From: Alphaproteobacteria bacterium
Lineage (GTDB): Bacteria; Pseudomonadota; Alphaproteobacteria; JANSWW01
Length of the DNA stretch: 64,000 nucleotides
Reading direction: 5' to 3'
Assembly (NCBI GenBank): GCA_024743275.1
Contig: JANSWW010000008.1
Location: 124,001-188,000 of the forward strand
Shown: piece after piece, positions 8,704 through 16,920 of the stretch
Numbering within the stretch: the stretch's first letter is position 1
Layout of the letters: each line of letters opens with the position of its first letter
Made by a program: the position numbers and the translations under genes
Notes under the pieces: model-generated
What the model was told of the DNA's origin: nothing
Seen by the model: only the letters and a program-made list of their open reading frames with translations
The model's database searches: none

Positions 8704-9728
8704 TGGGCGGCCTCCCGGTCTTTGGCCCAGTCTTCGGCCCGGTCTTTATTGGACCCGTCGTCGGTGCCGCCGGTCATCGCGGCGAGGGCCTCGGCCGCGG
8801 CCCCCTCCGCACCGCCGCGATGACCGGCGGCCCGGCGGTCGCGGCAATGGTCGGAATCGGAGCACATGAACATCCGCGTGCCCGCATCGTCGACCACCAC
8901 CTCGTCGAGGAAGCTCTTGTCATCGCCGCACAGGGCGCAGGCGTCGTCCCATTCCTGGACCTCGAAGGGATGGTCCTCGAAGGCGAGGCTCTCGACCCTT
9001 GTATAGGGCGGAACGGCGTAGAGCCGCTTTTCCCGCCCGGCGCCGAACAGCTGGATAGCCGGATTCATGTGCATTTTCGGATTGTCGAATTTCGGCGTCG
9101 GGGAGGGCGACATCAGATAGCGGTCGGCCACCTTCACCGGATAGTCGTAGGTCGTCGTGATCCGGCCGAAGCGCGCGATGGATTCATAGAGCTGGACATG
9201 CATGGCGCCGTATTCCGCATAGGCGTGCATTTTTCGGCTTTCGCTTTCCCGCCGCTCGAGCCAGCGCAGCGGTTCGGGGATCGGCACCTGATAGACCAGG
9301 ATCTGGCCCTCCCGAAGCGGCGCTTCCGGGATGCGGTGGCGGGTCTGGATCACCGTGGCCTCGGCGGTCTTCTCGGTCGTTTTCACGCCGGTGACCCTGC
9401 GGAAGAATTTCCGGATCGACACGGCGTTGGTTGTGTCGTCGGCCCCCTGGTCGATGACTTTGAGCGTATCGTCGGCGCCGATGACGCTGGCCGTCACCTG
9501 GATGCCGCCGGTCCCCCAGCCATAGGGCAGGGGCATCTCGCGGCTCCCGAACGGGACCTGATAGCCCGGGATGGCCAGCGCCTTCAAAAGGCCCCGGCGG
9601 ATCATCCGCTTCGTCTGCTCGTCGAGATAGGCGAAGTTGTAGCCCGGATCGTGGGCCGGATCATTTGTATGATCGGGGGCCGGATTATTTGTATGATCGC
9701 GGGCGGAGTTCTGCGTTTCGGCGTTCAT
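8700..9728 (-). CDS. phnJ: C-P lyase catalytic subunit PhnJ (radical SAM)
   Basis: Cleaves the carbon-phosphorus bond of ribose 1-phosphonate 5-phosphate using an iron-sulfur cluster and S-adenosylmethionine. In the C-terminal half the cysteines are spaced C-x2-C-x21-C, with a fourth Cys five residues later, matching the four essential cysteines of Escherichia coli PhnJ. The 342-residue protein carries extra ends: an N-terminal DHTN-type octapeptide repeat and an acidic, Ala-rich C-terminal tail after the cysteine region. ATG 9728 overlaps the end of phnI by four bases. Confidence 0.96.
   Translation of the reverse strand: MNAETQNSARDHTNNPAPDHTNDPAHDPGYNFAYLDEQTKRMIRRGLLKALAIPGYQVPFGSREMPLPYGWGTGGIQVTASVIGADDTLKVIDQGADDTTNAVSIRKFFRRVTGVKTTEKTAEATVIQTRHRIPEAPLREGQILVYQVPIPEPLRWLERRESESRKMHAYAEYGAMHVQLYESIARFGRITTTYDYPVKVADRYLMSPSPTPKFDNPKMHMNPAIQLFGAGREKRLYAVPPYTRVESLAFEDHPFEVQEWDDACALCGDDKSFLDEVVVDDAGTRMFMCSDSDHCRDRRAAGHRGGAEGAAAEALAAMTGGTDDGSNKDRAEDWAKDREAAQ
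9658..9706. repeat. two 24-bp tandem units at the 5' end of phnJ
   Basis: Units read ggatcatttgtatgatc and ggattatttgtatgatc, each followed by a G/C-rich seven bases. The better copy contains an internal dyad (gatcat/atgatc). In frame they give DHTNNPAP-DHTNDPAH in PhnJ, ahead of the conserved domain. Confidence 0.8.
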
Positions 9729-10846
9729 TCGGCCGCCTCCTTGACCGCATCGCGGCGCTGTTGCTCGTCCGCCTCCTTGCGAAGACGGCGGATGAGTTCG
9801 AGTTCGGATTGGAAGTCGACATAGTGCGGCAGCTTGAGATGCTGCACGAAGCCCGAGGCCTCCACATTGTCGGAGTGCATCAGCACGAATTCCTCGTCCT
9901 GGGCCGGCGCGCCCGACTGCTCGTCGAATTCGGCGGCGCGCAGGCTGCGGTCGACCAGGGCCATGGCCATCGCCTTGCGTTCGGTCTTGCCGAAGACGAG
10001 GCCGTAGCCCCGGGTGAATTGGGGCGGTTTGGTCTTCGAACCTTGGAACTGGTTGACCATCTCGCATTCGGTGACGGTGATGTCCCCGAGGTCGATCTCG
10101 AACCCCAACTCGTCCGGCGTTATCGACACGGTGACCTCGCCCATGCGGATCTCGCCGGCGAAGGGGTGGGTCCGGCCGTATCCGCGCTGGGTCGAGTAGC
10201 CGAGGGCGAGCAGGAAGCCCTCGTCCCCGCGGGCGAGGTTCTGCAGCCGGGTCGCCCGGTCGGCCGGGAAGTCGATGGGCTCGCGCGTCAGGTCGGCGGT
10301 TTTCGCCGGGTCGTCCTCCTGGGCCGGCGCATCCTCGGTCTCGATCAGGCCTTCCTGGTTGAGGAACTCCGTGACCCGGGGCATGTCCGGGCGCAGCGGC
10401 TCGGCCGTTTCGGGAACCGCCTTCACCGGACGGGACGGGTCCGCGGCGAGCGCGAAATCGAGCAGACGGTGGGTGTAATCGAAGGTCGGGCCGAGAACCT
10501 GACCGCCGGGGATGTCTTTGAAGGTGGCCGATACCCGGCGGCGGACCGCCATCTCGTTCGTCTTGATCGGCTTGGTATAGCCGAAGCGGGGCAGGGTGGT
10601 GCGATAGGCCCGCAGCAGGAAGATCGCCTCGACCAGGTCGCCTTGGGCCTGCTTGATCGCGAGTGCCGCCAGATCGGGATCGTAGAGCGAGCCCTCGGCC
10701 ATCACCCGGTCGACGGCGTGGCTCATCTGCTCGCGAATCTGCGCGATGGCGAGTTCCGGCACCGATCGGTCGCCCCGCCGGGTCTCGTCGAGATAGGCGT
10801 GGGCGTTGTCGATCGCCGCCTCACCGCCTTTCACGGCAACATACAT
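9725..10846 (-). CDS. phnI: C-P lyase core subunit PhnI
   Basis: Protein of 373 residues. PhnI is the nucleosidase-like subunit which, with PhnG, PhnH and PhnL, attaches the phosphonate to ribose of ATP in place of adenine. The opening MYVAVKGGEAAIDNAHAYL and the later RGYGLVFGKTERKAMAMAL and QLKLPHY-like (QHLKLPHYVDFQSEL) segments are characteristic. It sits three bases after phnH and overlaps phnJ by four bases. Confidence 0.96.
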   Translation of the reverse strand: MYVAVKGGEAAIDNAHAYLDETRRGDRSVPELAIAQIREQMSHAVDRVMAEGSLYDPDLAALAIKQAQGDLVEAIFLLRAYRTTLPRFGYTKPIKTNEMAVRRRVSATFKDIPGGQVLGPTFDYTHRLLDFALAADPSRPVKAVPETAEPLRPDMPRVTEFLNQEGLIETEDAPAQEDDPAKTADLTREPIDFPADRATRLQNLARGDEGFLLALGYSTQRGYGRTHPFAGEIRMGEVTVSITPDELGFEIDLGDITVTECEMVNQFQGSKTKPPQFTRGYGLVFGKTERKAMAMALVDRSLRAAEFDEQSGAPAQDEEFVLMHSDNVEASGFVQHLKLPHYVDFQSELELIRRLRKEADEQQRRDAVKEAAE

Positions 10847-10849
10847 GGC

Positions 10850-11455
10850 TCAGCCCTCCTGCTCTGCGTGGACCGTGCGGGGCAGGGCCATCAGGCTGTC
10901 CCCCGTGGTCAGAATGACGTCGACCCCGCAGGGGAAGAGCATCCGGTTGCGGTCCCACTGCGCCCAGAAGTCGGCCGGCAGGCCTTTTGGCGCCACGGTA
11001 CGGGTGGTTTCGATGCCGGGGCCGGTCAGGGTGACCGTCTCGCCACCCTCTAAATCCTCGATCTGAAGGATCAGCGTCGCCGACCGGTCGGGATAGGCGG
11101 GATCGCCCGGCGCGAACCGGTCCAGCGCCGGCATGGTCCTCGGGGCGGCGATGGCGGCGAAACGGGCCGTCGCGAGGTCGTCGACCACCGGGGCGCCGCT
11201 GTGGAAGGCGACATAGGCGCGGACGGCGCCTTGGTCGGCTTGTTCGTCGAGCCAGAGCGGGGTTTCGCCGTCGGTCAGGGTGAGCAGCACCGCCGCCGTC
11301 GCCGCGCTCAGAGGGGCCGGATGGCCTTCCGGCAGGTGAACCCGATGAATGCTGCCGGGATAGGACATGGCGGCGAGCAGACCGCGGAACGCGTCCTGGC
11401 TGCCGGCGATGGGATCCGCGAACCCGGGCTTCAGATCATTGGGATTGTCGGTCAT
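10850..11455 (-). CDS. phnH: C-P lyase core subunit PhnH
   Basis: Subunit of 201 residues of the PhnGHIJ complex; PhnH is a PLP-fold relative without catalytic lysine. Typical segments are DAFRGLLAAMSYPGSIH near the N-terminus and FPCGVDVILTTGDSLMALPRT at the C-terminus. Its start codon shares one base with the phnG stop. Confidence 0.95.
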   Translation of the reverse strand: MTDNPNDLKPGFADPIAGSQDAFRGLLAAMSYPGSIHRVHLPEGHPAPLSAATAAVLLTLTDGETPLWLDEQADQGAVRAYVAFHSGAPVVDDLATARFAAIAAPRTMPALDRFAPGDPAYPDRSATLILQIEDLEGGETVTLTGPGIETTRTVAPKGLPADFWAQWDRNRMLFPCGVDVILTTGDSLMALPRTVHAEQEG

Positions 11456-11922
11456 CAGTCCTCTCCCCGGACCAGCGTGAAGAAATCGACCTTGGTGGCC
11501 GCCGCCTTCCGCGCCCGGTCGTCCCGTTTCCCGGCGATCGCCGCCTCCAGGGACGGCAACGCGGCGTTGGCGAGGGCCGCGTTTTCCTGGAACAGCGCGT
11601 CGATCAGCGCGATGCGTTCGGCCCGTTCCGGCTTTCGCCCGGCGACATAGCCATGGCCGATGGTGCCGCTGTCGAAGCGAATGGACGCCCGTGTGACCGT
11701 CATTTCGCCGAGATTGAAGGCTTCGCCCGTCCCGCCGGTCCGGCCGCGCACCATGGCGAGGCCGATCTCCGGATGGCGGAGCGTCCGGTGGGGCGGCAGG
11801 CGTTCCTCAAGCTGGCGCCAAATCGCATCGAAGGCGGCGTCGTCCACTTTGGCAAGCCGGCTGAGCCAGCGCTGCCGGGACTCCTGTTCGGCGGCGGCGG
11901 TCGCGGCGCGTTCCAGTGTCAT
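11455..11922 (-). CDS. phnG: C-P lyase core subunit PhnG
   Basis: Subunit of 155 residues of the C-P lyase core and first gene of the phn operon. Recognised by LRHPEIGLAMVRGRTGGTGEAFNLGE and GHGYVAGR, both hallmarks of the family. The gene is divergent from phnF across a 172-base regulatory region. Confidence 0.94.
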   Translation of the reverse strand: MTLERAATAAAEQESRQRWLSRLAKVDDAAFDAIWRQLEERLPPHRTLRHPEIGLAMVRGRTGGTGEAFNLGEMTVTRASIRFDSGTIGHGYVAGRKPERAERIALIDALFQENAALANAALPSLEAAIAGKRDDRARKAAATKVDFFTLVRGED

Positions 11923-12094
11923 GGTCCGTTCCTTGGGTTTGGGCTTGCGTCTGACAAACTCAACCGTCCAACAAACTCAATATTTGTCTAGACATCTATA
12001 TTTTTGTAAGCTACACATCCAGGACGACCGGGTAAAGCGCCGGTGTGTGATTTTTTGATGACAGAATGGTGACCGTTAGAACGGAGCGGGTCGC
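11923..12094. promoter_or_regulatory. divergent phnG/phnF control region with a HutC-type operator
   Basis: The stretch is AT-rich relative to its surroundings. It contains the perfect 10-bp palindrome tgtctagaca at 11985-11994, which fits the GT-N-TA-N-AC consensus of the HutC subfamily of GntR regulators, the family of PhnF. A 10-bp direct repeat acaaactcaa occurs at 11954-11963 and 11971-11980, on the phnG side. No clear Pho box was found. Binding of PhnF to the palindrome is inferred from position and consensus. Confidence 0.7.
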
Positions 12095-12844
12095 ATGCGC
12101 TTGAGACGCGAAGCGGGCGTGGCGTTGTGGTTCCAGATCGCGGAACGCCTCCAGGAACAGATTGAAAAGGGCAGGTTGCGCGCCGGGGATCAGCTTCCGA
12201 CGGAGCATGCGCTCGCCCGCGATTACGAGGTCAATCGCCATACCGCCCGCCGGGCGCTCCAGGCCTTGCAGGAGCGGGGGCTCGTCCGCATCGAGCAGGG
12301 CCGCGGCAGCTTCGTCCGCGAGGATAAGATCGACTATGTGATCGGGCCGCGTACCCGGTTCACCGCCAACCTGGCGGCCCAGAACCGAAAGGGCACGACG
12401 ACCCTTTTGCGCTCCGCCGAGACCCCCGCGACGGCGGACGCGGCGGCAAGGTTGGGACTGAAGACGGGCGCCCCGACGATCATTCTGGAGACGATCAGCC
12501 ATATGGACGGGGTCGCGCTGACCCTCGGCCATCATGTTTTCCCGAAGGCGCGGTTCCCCAATCTGGTCGATGTCTTCATTGAGACCTACAGCATCACCGA
12601 GACCTTCAAGACGCTCGGAATCAGCGACTATTTCCGGGAGAGGACGGAGGTCACGACCCGGCTGCCGGATGCCTATGAGGCGCGCCAGCTCGATTTGCCC
12701 AAGGGCAAGCCTGTGCTGATCACCACCTACACCAATGTCGATAAGGCGGGACGGCCGATCCAATACTCCGTGACCCGCTTTCCCAGTGACCGGATCCAGC
12801 TTGTCTTCGACAGTTCCAACCAGCCGGTCGGGGACGGCGACTAA
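12095..12844 (+). CDS. phnF: phosphonate operon repressor PhnF (GntR/HutC family)
   Basis: Regulator of 249 residues. The N-terminal winged helix-turn-helix shows LRAGDQLPTEHALARDYEVNRHTARRAL, the GntR signature; the C-terminal UTRA domain binds the effector. HutC-type members of this kind repress phn genes and are released by a pathway metabolite. The divergent position and the GTCTAGAC palindrome in between suggest control of both its own gene and phnG. It converges with the EamA gene, 20 bases apart. Confidence 0.9.
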   Translation: MRLRREAGVALWFQIAERLQEQIEKGRLRAGDQLPTEHALARDYEVNRHTARRALQALQERGLVRIEQGRGSFVREDKIDYVIGPRTRFTANLAAQNRKGTTTLLRSAETPATADAAARLGLKTGAPTIILETISHMDGVALTLGHHVFPKARFPNLVDVFIETYSITETFKTLGISDYFRERTEVTTRLPDAYEARQLDLPKGKPVLITTYTNVDKAGRPIQYSVTRFPSDRIQLVFDSSNQPVGDGD

Positions 12845-12864
12845 ACCATTTATCGGTCCTGCCC

Positions 12865-13767
12865 CTAGGACTTCAGCGCCGCTCGGCGGACCTGGTTCTC
12901 CCGGTAGATGATGTAGATCCCACTGGCGACGATCACGCCGCAGCCGATCACGACCGGGAGCCCCGGCAGGTCCCCGAACAGCAGATAGCCCAGGATCGTC
13001 GCCCAGATGATCGCCGTGTAGTCGAAGGGGGCGATAACGACCGCGTCGGCGTTCCGGAAGGCGTTGGCCACCAGATATTGACCATATCCGCCGATCAGGC
13101 CGACCAGGATGAGCCAGAAGAGATCCTCCCAGGCGGGGGTCACCCAAACGAAGGGCTGGATCGATGCGGTGATCAGCGTGCCGATGACGGTCACCGAGAA
13201 CAACATCATGGCGTTGGTCTCGGTCCGGGCCATCAGTTTGACGGTGATCAGGGTGCAGGCGAGGAAGAACCCGGCCAGGATCGGCAGCAGGCTCGCCATC
13301 TGAAACACGCTGGTGCCCGGCTGGGCGATGACCAGCACGCCGATGAACCCGACGATGACGGCGGCCCAGCGGCGCGGACCGACCTTCTCGCCGAGCACCG
13401 GGACGCTCAACGCGGTCAGGAACAGCGGGGTCGTGAACCCGAGCGCGACGGCGTCGGCCAACTCCAATTGCTGCAGGCCGAAGAAGAAGCTGACGAAGGC
13501 GGCCATGCCGAATAGGGCCCGCATGAGGTGCAGGACCGGCCGCTTGGTGGTCAGCGCGTTCATCCCGCCGTCGAGACGAATCAGAATCAGCACCGGGATG
13601 AAGGCGAAAAAGAACCTGAAAAAGCTTACCATCAGGACCGGATAGTCCTGGGTGAGATACTTCACCAGCGCATCCATGATCGAGTAGTTCAGGATCGCCG
13701 CGCACATGAACAGAATGCCCTTGATCTGGCTTGGTTTGTGCGGGTGAAGGGCGTGCGCGGTTCTCAT
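12865..13767 (-). CDS. EamA/DMT-superfamily transporter
   Basis: Integral membrane protein of 300 residues with about ten hydrophobic helices in two repeated EamA halves (around residues 15-145 and 155-290). Motifs such as ILNYSIMDALVKYL, RALFGMAAFVSFFFGL, and APFDYTAIIWATILGYLLFGD are typical of the drug/metabolite transporters of Alphaproteobacteria, many annotated as S-adenosylmethionine or amino-acid exporters. The substrate is unknown. No operon partner is evident. Confidence 0.85.
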   Translation of the reverse strand: MRTAHALHPHKPSQIKGILFMCAAILNYSIMDALVKYLTQDYPVLMVSFFRFFFAFIPVLILIRLDGGMNALTTKRPVLHLMRALFGMAAFVSFFFGLQQLELADAVALGFTTPLFLTALSVPVLGEKVGPRRWAAVIVGFIGVLVIAQPGTSVFQMASLLPILAGFFLACTLITVKLMARTETNAMMLFSVTVIGTLITASIQPFVWVTPAWEDLFWLILVGLIGGYGQYLVANAFRNADAVVIAPFDYTAIIWATILGYLLFGDLPGLPVVIGCGVIVASGIYIIYRENQVRRAALKS

Positions 13768-13833
13768 GCCGGGACGCTATCCCAAGCCGGTCCCCGGCGC
13801 GCCGAAAATCTCGGCATGGCAGCCCCGAAACGC

Positions 13834-13857
13834 CCCTCCCTTGAAGAAAAGGGAGGG
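13834..13857. other. 9-bp perfect inverted repeat
   Basis: Arms ccctccctt and aagggaggg flank a six-base loop, between the EamA start and the 3' end of the membrane-anchored protein gene. In the minus direction it lies 30 bases past that gene's stop, but no T tract follows, so it is only a weak terminator candidate. Confidence 0.35.
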
Positions 13858-13886
13858 ACGGGTCCGGAGCGAACCTTGGACTAGGT

Positions 13887-14519
13887 TCAGTAGGTCCGCT
13901 CCAGGCCGGTGAACTGGCCTTTGACGAACAGTGTGACGGTGACGTCCTGCTTGTCGCGGTTGCGCCAGAACCAGCCATGACTGCCGGTGAAGGCCGCTTT
14001 CAGCGCGCCGTCGTGGCCGGGCACGCCGCGCCCCCGCTCATAGCTGATCTCATTGCCGCCGCCGTCGCCATGAAGGTCGTAGTTCACGACGCCGCCCTCG
14101 GTCACCCATTTGAAGTCGGCGATGTCGCCTTCCTTCATGGAGAGCTTCCATTCCGCTCCCTGGCCCGGTGTGAGGACGAAGCTGACCTTTTCCGTCCAAC
14201 CTTCATCCGCCGACTGTGCCTGGGCGGTACCAATCAAAAAATCGAAGAGGAAGCGGCCGGCGTTCGATTGATCGTCCTTGCCGGTCTGCTGCTTGCGCTG
14301 GCGGTCCGCCTCGGCCTCCTCGGCGAGCTGGGTTTTGATCTCGCCCATTTCCGCCAAGCCCAGAACGCGGCCGATCTTGGTCGGGTCGATGCCGTATTCC
14401 GCCGGCAGGACGATTGTGACGAGGATGACGATCGCCGAGACGAGGGCGATGATCGTGGAGCGGAGGAGCTGTTTCGAGGACGGCAGCTCGTCCGGGTTCG
14501 GTTTGTTGCCATTGTGCAT
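13887..14519 (-). CDS. membrane-anchored protein accompanying a HupE/UreJ-like gene
   Basis: Protein of 210 residues with a single N-terminal membrane helix (STIIALVSAIVILVTIVL), a charged linker around residues 60-85, and a periplasmic domain with FVLTPGQGAEWKLSMKEGD and the sequence YDLHGDGGGNEISYERG. Such proteins occur next to HupE/UreJ_2 proteins and are named transmembrane anchor proteins, without known biochemistry. The periplasmic domain contains several His and Asp residues. It is 21 bases downstream of the HupE-like gene and surely co-transcribed. Confidence 0.7.
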   Translation of the reverse strand: MHNGNKPNPDELPSSKQLLRSTIIALVSAIVILVTIVLPAEYGIDPTKIGRVLGLAEMGEIKTQLAEEAEADRQRKQQTGKDDQSNAGRFLFDFLIGTAQAQSADEGWTEKVSFVLTPGQGAEWKLSMKEGDIADFKWVTEGGVVNYDLHGDGGGNEISYERGRGVPGHDGALKAAFTGSHGWFWRNRDKQDVTVTLFVKGQFTGLERTY

Positions 14520-14540
14520 TGGGGTATTCCTTTTCTTGAT

Positions 14541-15272
14541 TTAGGCGGTGAAGAAACCGGTGAGCTGGAAACCGATCAGAACGAAGCCGGCGGTCATCAT
14601 CACGACATTGGCGGTGTAGGCGTGTTTCCAGAAACTCTCGCGTCGGCGCCAATAACCCATCACGATGAGAATGGCGGCGAGAGCCAGGATCTGGCCGATC
14701 TCCACGCCGACATTGAAGGCGAGCAGATTCGGCAAGAGACCGTCTTGCGCGACGTCGTACTCCAATATCTTGGTCGCGAGCCCAAGACCGTGGAAAAGGC
14801 CGAAGATGAACGTCGCCGCCTTGGTGTTCGGCTGAAAGCCGAACCAGCGCTGATAGGCGCCGAGATTGTCCAGGGCCTTGTAGACCACGGACAACCCGAT
14901 GATGGCGTCGATCAGATAGGCGTTGACGTTCCACGTCATGTAGACGCCCAGCAGCATCGTCGTCGAATGCCCGATGGCGAACAGGCTCACATAAAGGGCG
15001 ACATGCTTCATCCGGTAGAGGAAGAAGACGACCCCGAACAAGAAGAGCAGGTGGTCGTATCCCGTCACCATGTGTTTGGCGCCAAGATAGGTGAACGGGA
15101 TCAGATGCACCCCGCTGATTTCCAGAATATAGCCCTTGTCGCCTTCCGTGACGGCATGGGCCAGGACCTCCGTCGGCAGGCCGGCGGCGAGAACGCCAAA
15201 CAGCAACAGGCCGAGAGTGGCCGCACGCATGATCTGCCCACGCAGATGCATGCCGGTCGGTAATGAACGCAT
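14541..15272 (-). CDS. HupE/UreJ-family membrane protein (putative metal transporter)
   Basis: Protein of 243 residues with a signal-like N-terminus and about six helices. HLIPFTYLGAKHMVTGYDHLLFLFGVVFF contains the conserved H-x-x-x-G-x-D-H-L-L-F motif; IGHSTTML and FGLFHGLGLA carry further conserved histidines. HupE/UreJ relatives import nickel or cobalt, but this branch (HupE/UreJ_2) is not near hydrogenase or urease genes here, so the metal is open. ATG 15272 is used; an internal ATG at MRAATLGL would begin directly with the signal peptide. Confidence 0.8.
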   Translation of the reverse strand: MRSLPTGMHLRGQIMRAATLGLLLFGVLAAGLPTEVLAHAVTEGDKGYILEISGVHLIPFTYLGAKHMVTGYDHLLFLFGVVFFLYRMKHVALYVSLFAIGHSTTMLLGVYMTWNVNAYLIDAIIGLSVVYKALDNLGAYQRWFGFQPNTKAATFIFGLFHGLGLATKILEYDVAQDGLLPNLLAFNVGVEIGQILALAAILIVMGYWRRRESFWKHAYTANVVMMTAGFVLIGFQLTGFFTA

Positions 15273-15309
15273 TTATATGGTCCTCGAATTTGTCTCGTGC
15301 TGGTTAGGG

Positions 15310-15720
15310 TCAGACAAATCCAAGGAAAATGGGGGGCTTATCCAAATAGTCGGGATATCTGCCCGAAAGATGATCGGGGCCGGTCGGCCGCTGGGGTCCG
15401 GTCAGGAGATCGATCAACTCCGTTTGTCCCGGGACGACACCGCCGACATTGTGGTCGTGGTCCAGCGTGTCGTGGAGATGGCCCAGTTTCAGGTGCAGGC
15501 GTTCCCATCCCGGCGCGGGAAGGTCATGGCTGTGCCCATGGTTCCGTGCCTGTGACCCCGTGCCGCCGTGTTCCTGCAGGGCCTCGATCATGTCCAGGGG
15601 GTTGTGCGCCAATCCTCGGGCGTTCGCCGAAACGACCATCGCCAAAACGGCAAGTGCCGCCACGACGATCCTAATGGATCGCGCCCGGATTTGGGGCGTC
15701 GGGGCGAGGCGGAGGGTCAT
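15310..15720 (-). CDS. small His-rich secreted protein, putative metal binding
   Basis: Protein of 136 residues. A signal peptide runs to about residue 39 (IVVAALAVLAMVVSANARGLA). The mature part holds many histidines in HGHSHDLPAPGWERLHLKLG and HLHDTLDHDHN, about eleven in 40 residues, then a Pro-rich tail. It is the first gene before the HupE-like protein (37 bases upstream) and likely in the same transcript. I do not recognise a named family. A periplasmic metal-scavenging role is inferred from composition and neighbours. Confidence 0.6.
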   Translation of the reverse strand: MTLRLAPTPQIRARSIRIVVAALAVLAMVVSANARGLAHNPLDMIEALQEHGGTGSQARNHGHSHDLPAPGWERLHLKLGHLHDTLDHDHNVGGVVPGQTELIDLLTGPQRPTGPDHLSGRYPDYLDKPPIFLGFV

Positions 15721-15832
15721 GACGTCGGATGGGTTCCGGCTGTGGCAAACGGTTGGTGGACGGGAAAAGAGGTTATGTGGGTGGGTTTATGTCAATTTGG
15801 GGGCGTCCCGCCAAGAGATCTCGACGCGTTGG

Positions 15833-16912
15833 CTATCCCTTCGCCCGCTGGAGCATGCCGAACAGATCCCTCGGATCGTCGGGATCGGCCAGCATGTCGA
15901 GCAGGATGAACTCGTCGCCGTCCTTCAGCTTGTCGCGGACATAGCGCAGGGCGGAGAAGTCCTCGATCGCGAAGCCGACGCTATCGAACAGGGTGATCTG
16001 GCCGGCGCTGGTCCGGCCCGGCGCCTCGCCGCTCATCACCCGCCACATCTCCGTCACCGGATGATCCCCCGGCAGTTGCTGAATTTCCCCCTCGACCCGG
16101 GTCTGGGGCGGGAATTCCACGAAGATCTCGGAGCGCAGCAGAATGTCCTTGTGCAGTTCGGTCTTGCCCGGACAGTCGCCACCCACCGCGTTGATGTGAA
16201 CGCCGTTGCCGACCATGTTGTCGGTCAGGATGGTGGCCAACTGCTTGTCGGCGGTGCAGGTGGTGATGATCTCCGCCCCCTCCATGGACTCTTCCGGGGA
16301 GCCGCAGGCGACGATGTCGAAGCCGAGGCCGGAGAGGTTGCGGACCACCTTCTCCGTCGCCCTGGGGTCGATGTCGTAGAGCCGCAGCTTGTCGACACCG
16401 CAGATCGCCCGGAAGGCGAAGGCCTGGAATTCGGACTGCGCGCCGTTACCGATCATCGCCATGGTCCGGGACCCTTTCGGGGCCAGGTGTTTGGCCACGG
16501 TCGCGGAGGTGGCGGCCGTCCTGAGGGCGGTCAGCACGGTCATTTCGGTCAACAACACCGGATAGCCGGTCGCGACATCGGCCAGCAATCCGAAGGCGGT
16601 GACGGTCTGCAACCCCTCCTTCGTGTTCTTGGGGTGGCCGTTGACGTATTTGAAGCCGTAGTCCTCCCCGTCGGAGGTCGGCATCAGCTCGATCACGCCC
16701 TCCTTGGAGTGGGACGCGATCCGCGGTGTCTTGTCGAACAGCTCCCAGCGCTTGAAATCGCTCTCGATGTATTCGGACAGCTCCAGAAGGAAGCGTTCGA
16801 TCCCGACCCGGTGCACCAGGCTCATCATGTGATCGACGCTGACGAACGGCACCAGGGCGAGGTCCGACGGCTCGGGGTTGTGGCCCGGTTGGGATGTGTT
16901 TTGGGGGGACAT
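15833..16912 (-). CDS. ornithine cyclodeaminase family protein
   Basis: Protein of 359 residues of the ornithine cyclodeaminase/mu-crystallin family, converting ornithine to proline with bound NAD. Visible are TEMTVLTALRTAATSATVA and the dinucleotide-binding stretch MAMIGNGAQSEFQAFAF, plus the HINAVGGDCPGKTEL segment with the catalytic Asp. The full length agrees with the long ArgZ/OCD type rather than with alanine dehydrogenase-like members. It follows the arginase gene by eight bases, so arginine to ornithine to proline is the likely route. Confidence 0.9.
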   Translation of the reverse strand: MSPQNTSQPGHNPEPSDLALVPFVSVDHMMSLVHRVGIERFLLELSEYIESDFKRWELFDKTPRIASHSKEGVIELMPTSDGEDYGFKYVNGHPKNTKEGLQTVTAFGLLADVATGYPVLLTEMTVLTALRTAATSATVAKHLAPKGSRTMAMIGNGAQSEFQAFAFRAICGVDKLRLYDIDPRATEKVVRNLSGLGFDIVACGSPEESMEGAEIITTCTADKQLATILTDNMVGNGVHINAVGGDCPGKTELHKDILLRSEIFVEFPPQTRVEGEIQQLPGDHPVTEMWRVMSGEAPGRTSAGQITLFDSVGFAIEDFSALRYVRDKLKDGDEFILLDMLADPDDPRDLFGMLQRAKG

Positions 16913-16920
16913 GCGGGCTC

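Noticed and set aside
11923..12094. Pho box upstream of phnG
   Set aside because: The only direct repeats have a 17-base period and do not match the CTGTCAT pattern.
12011..13978. A 655-codon open frame on the minus strand across phnF and the EamA gene
   Set aside because: High GC makes long shadow frames; the translation is Arg/Gly/Asp-rich without motifs, while phnF and the transporter in other frames are clear family members.
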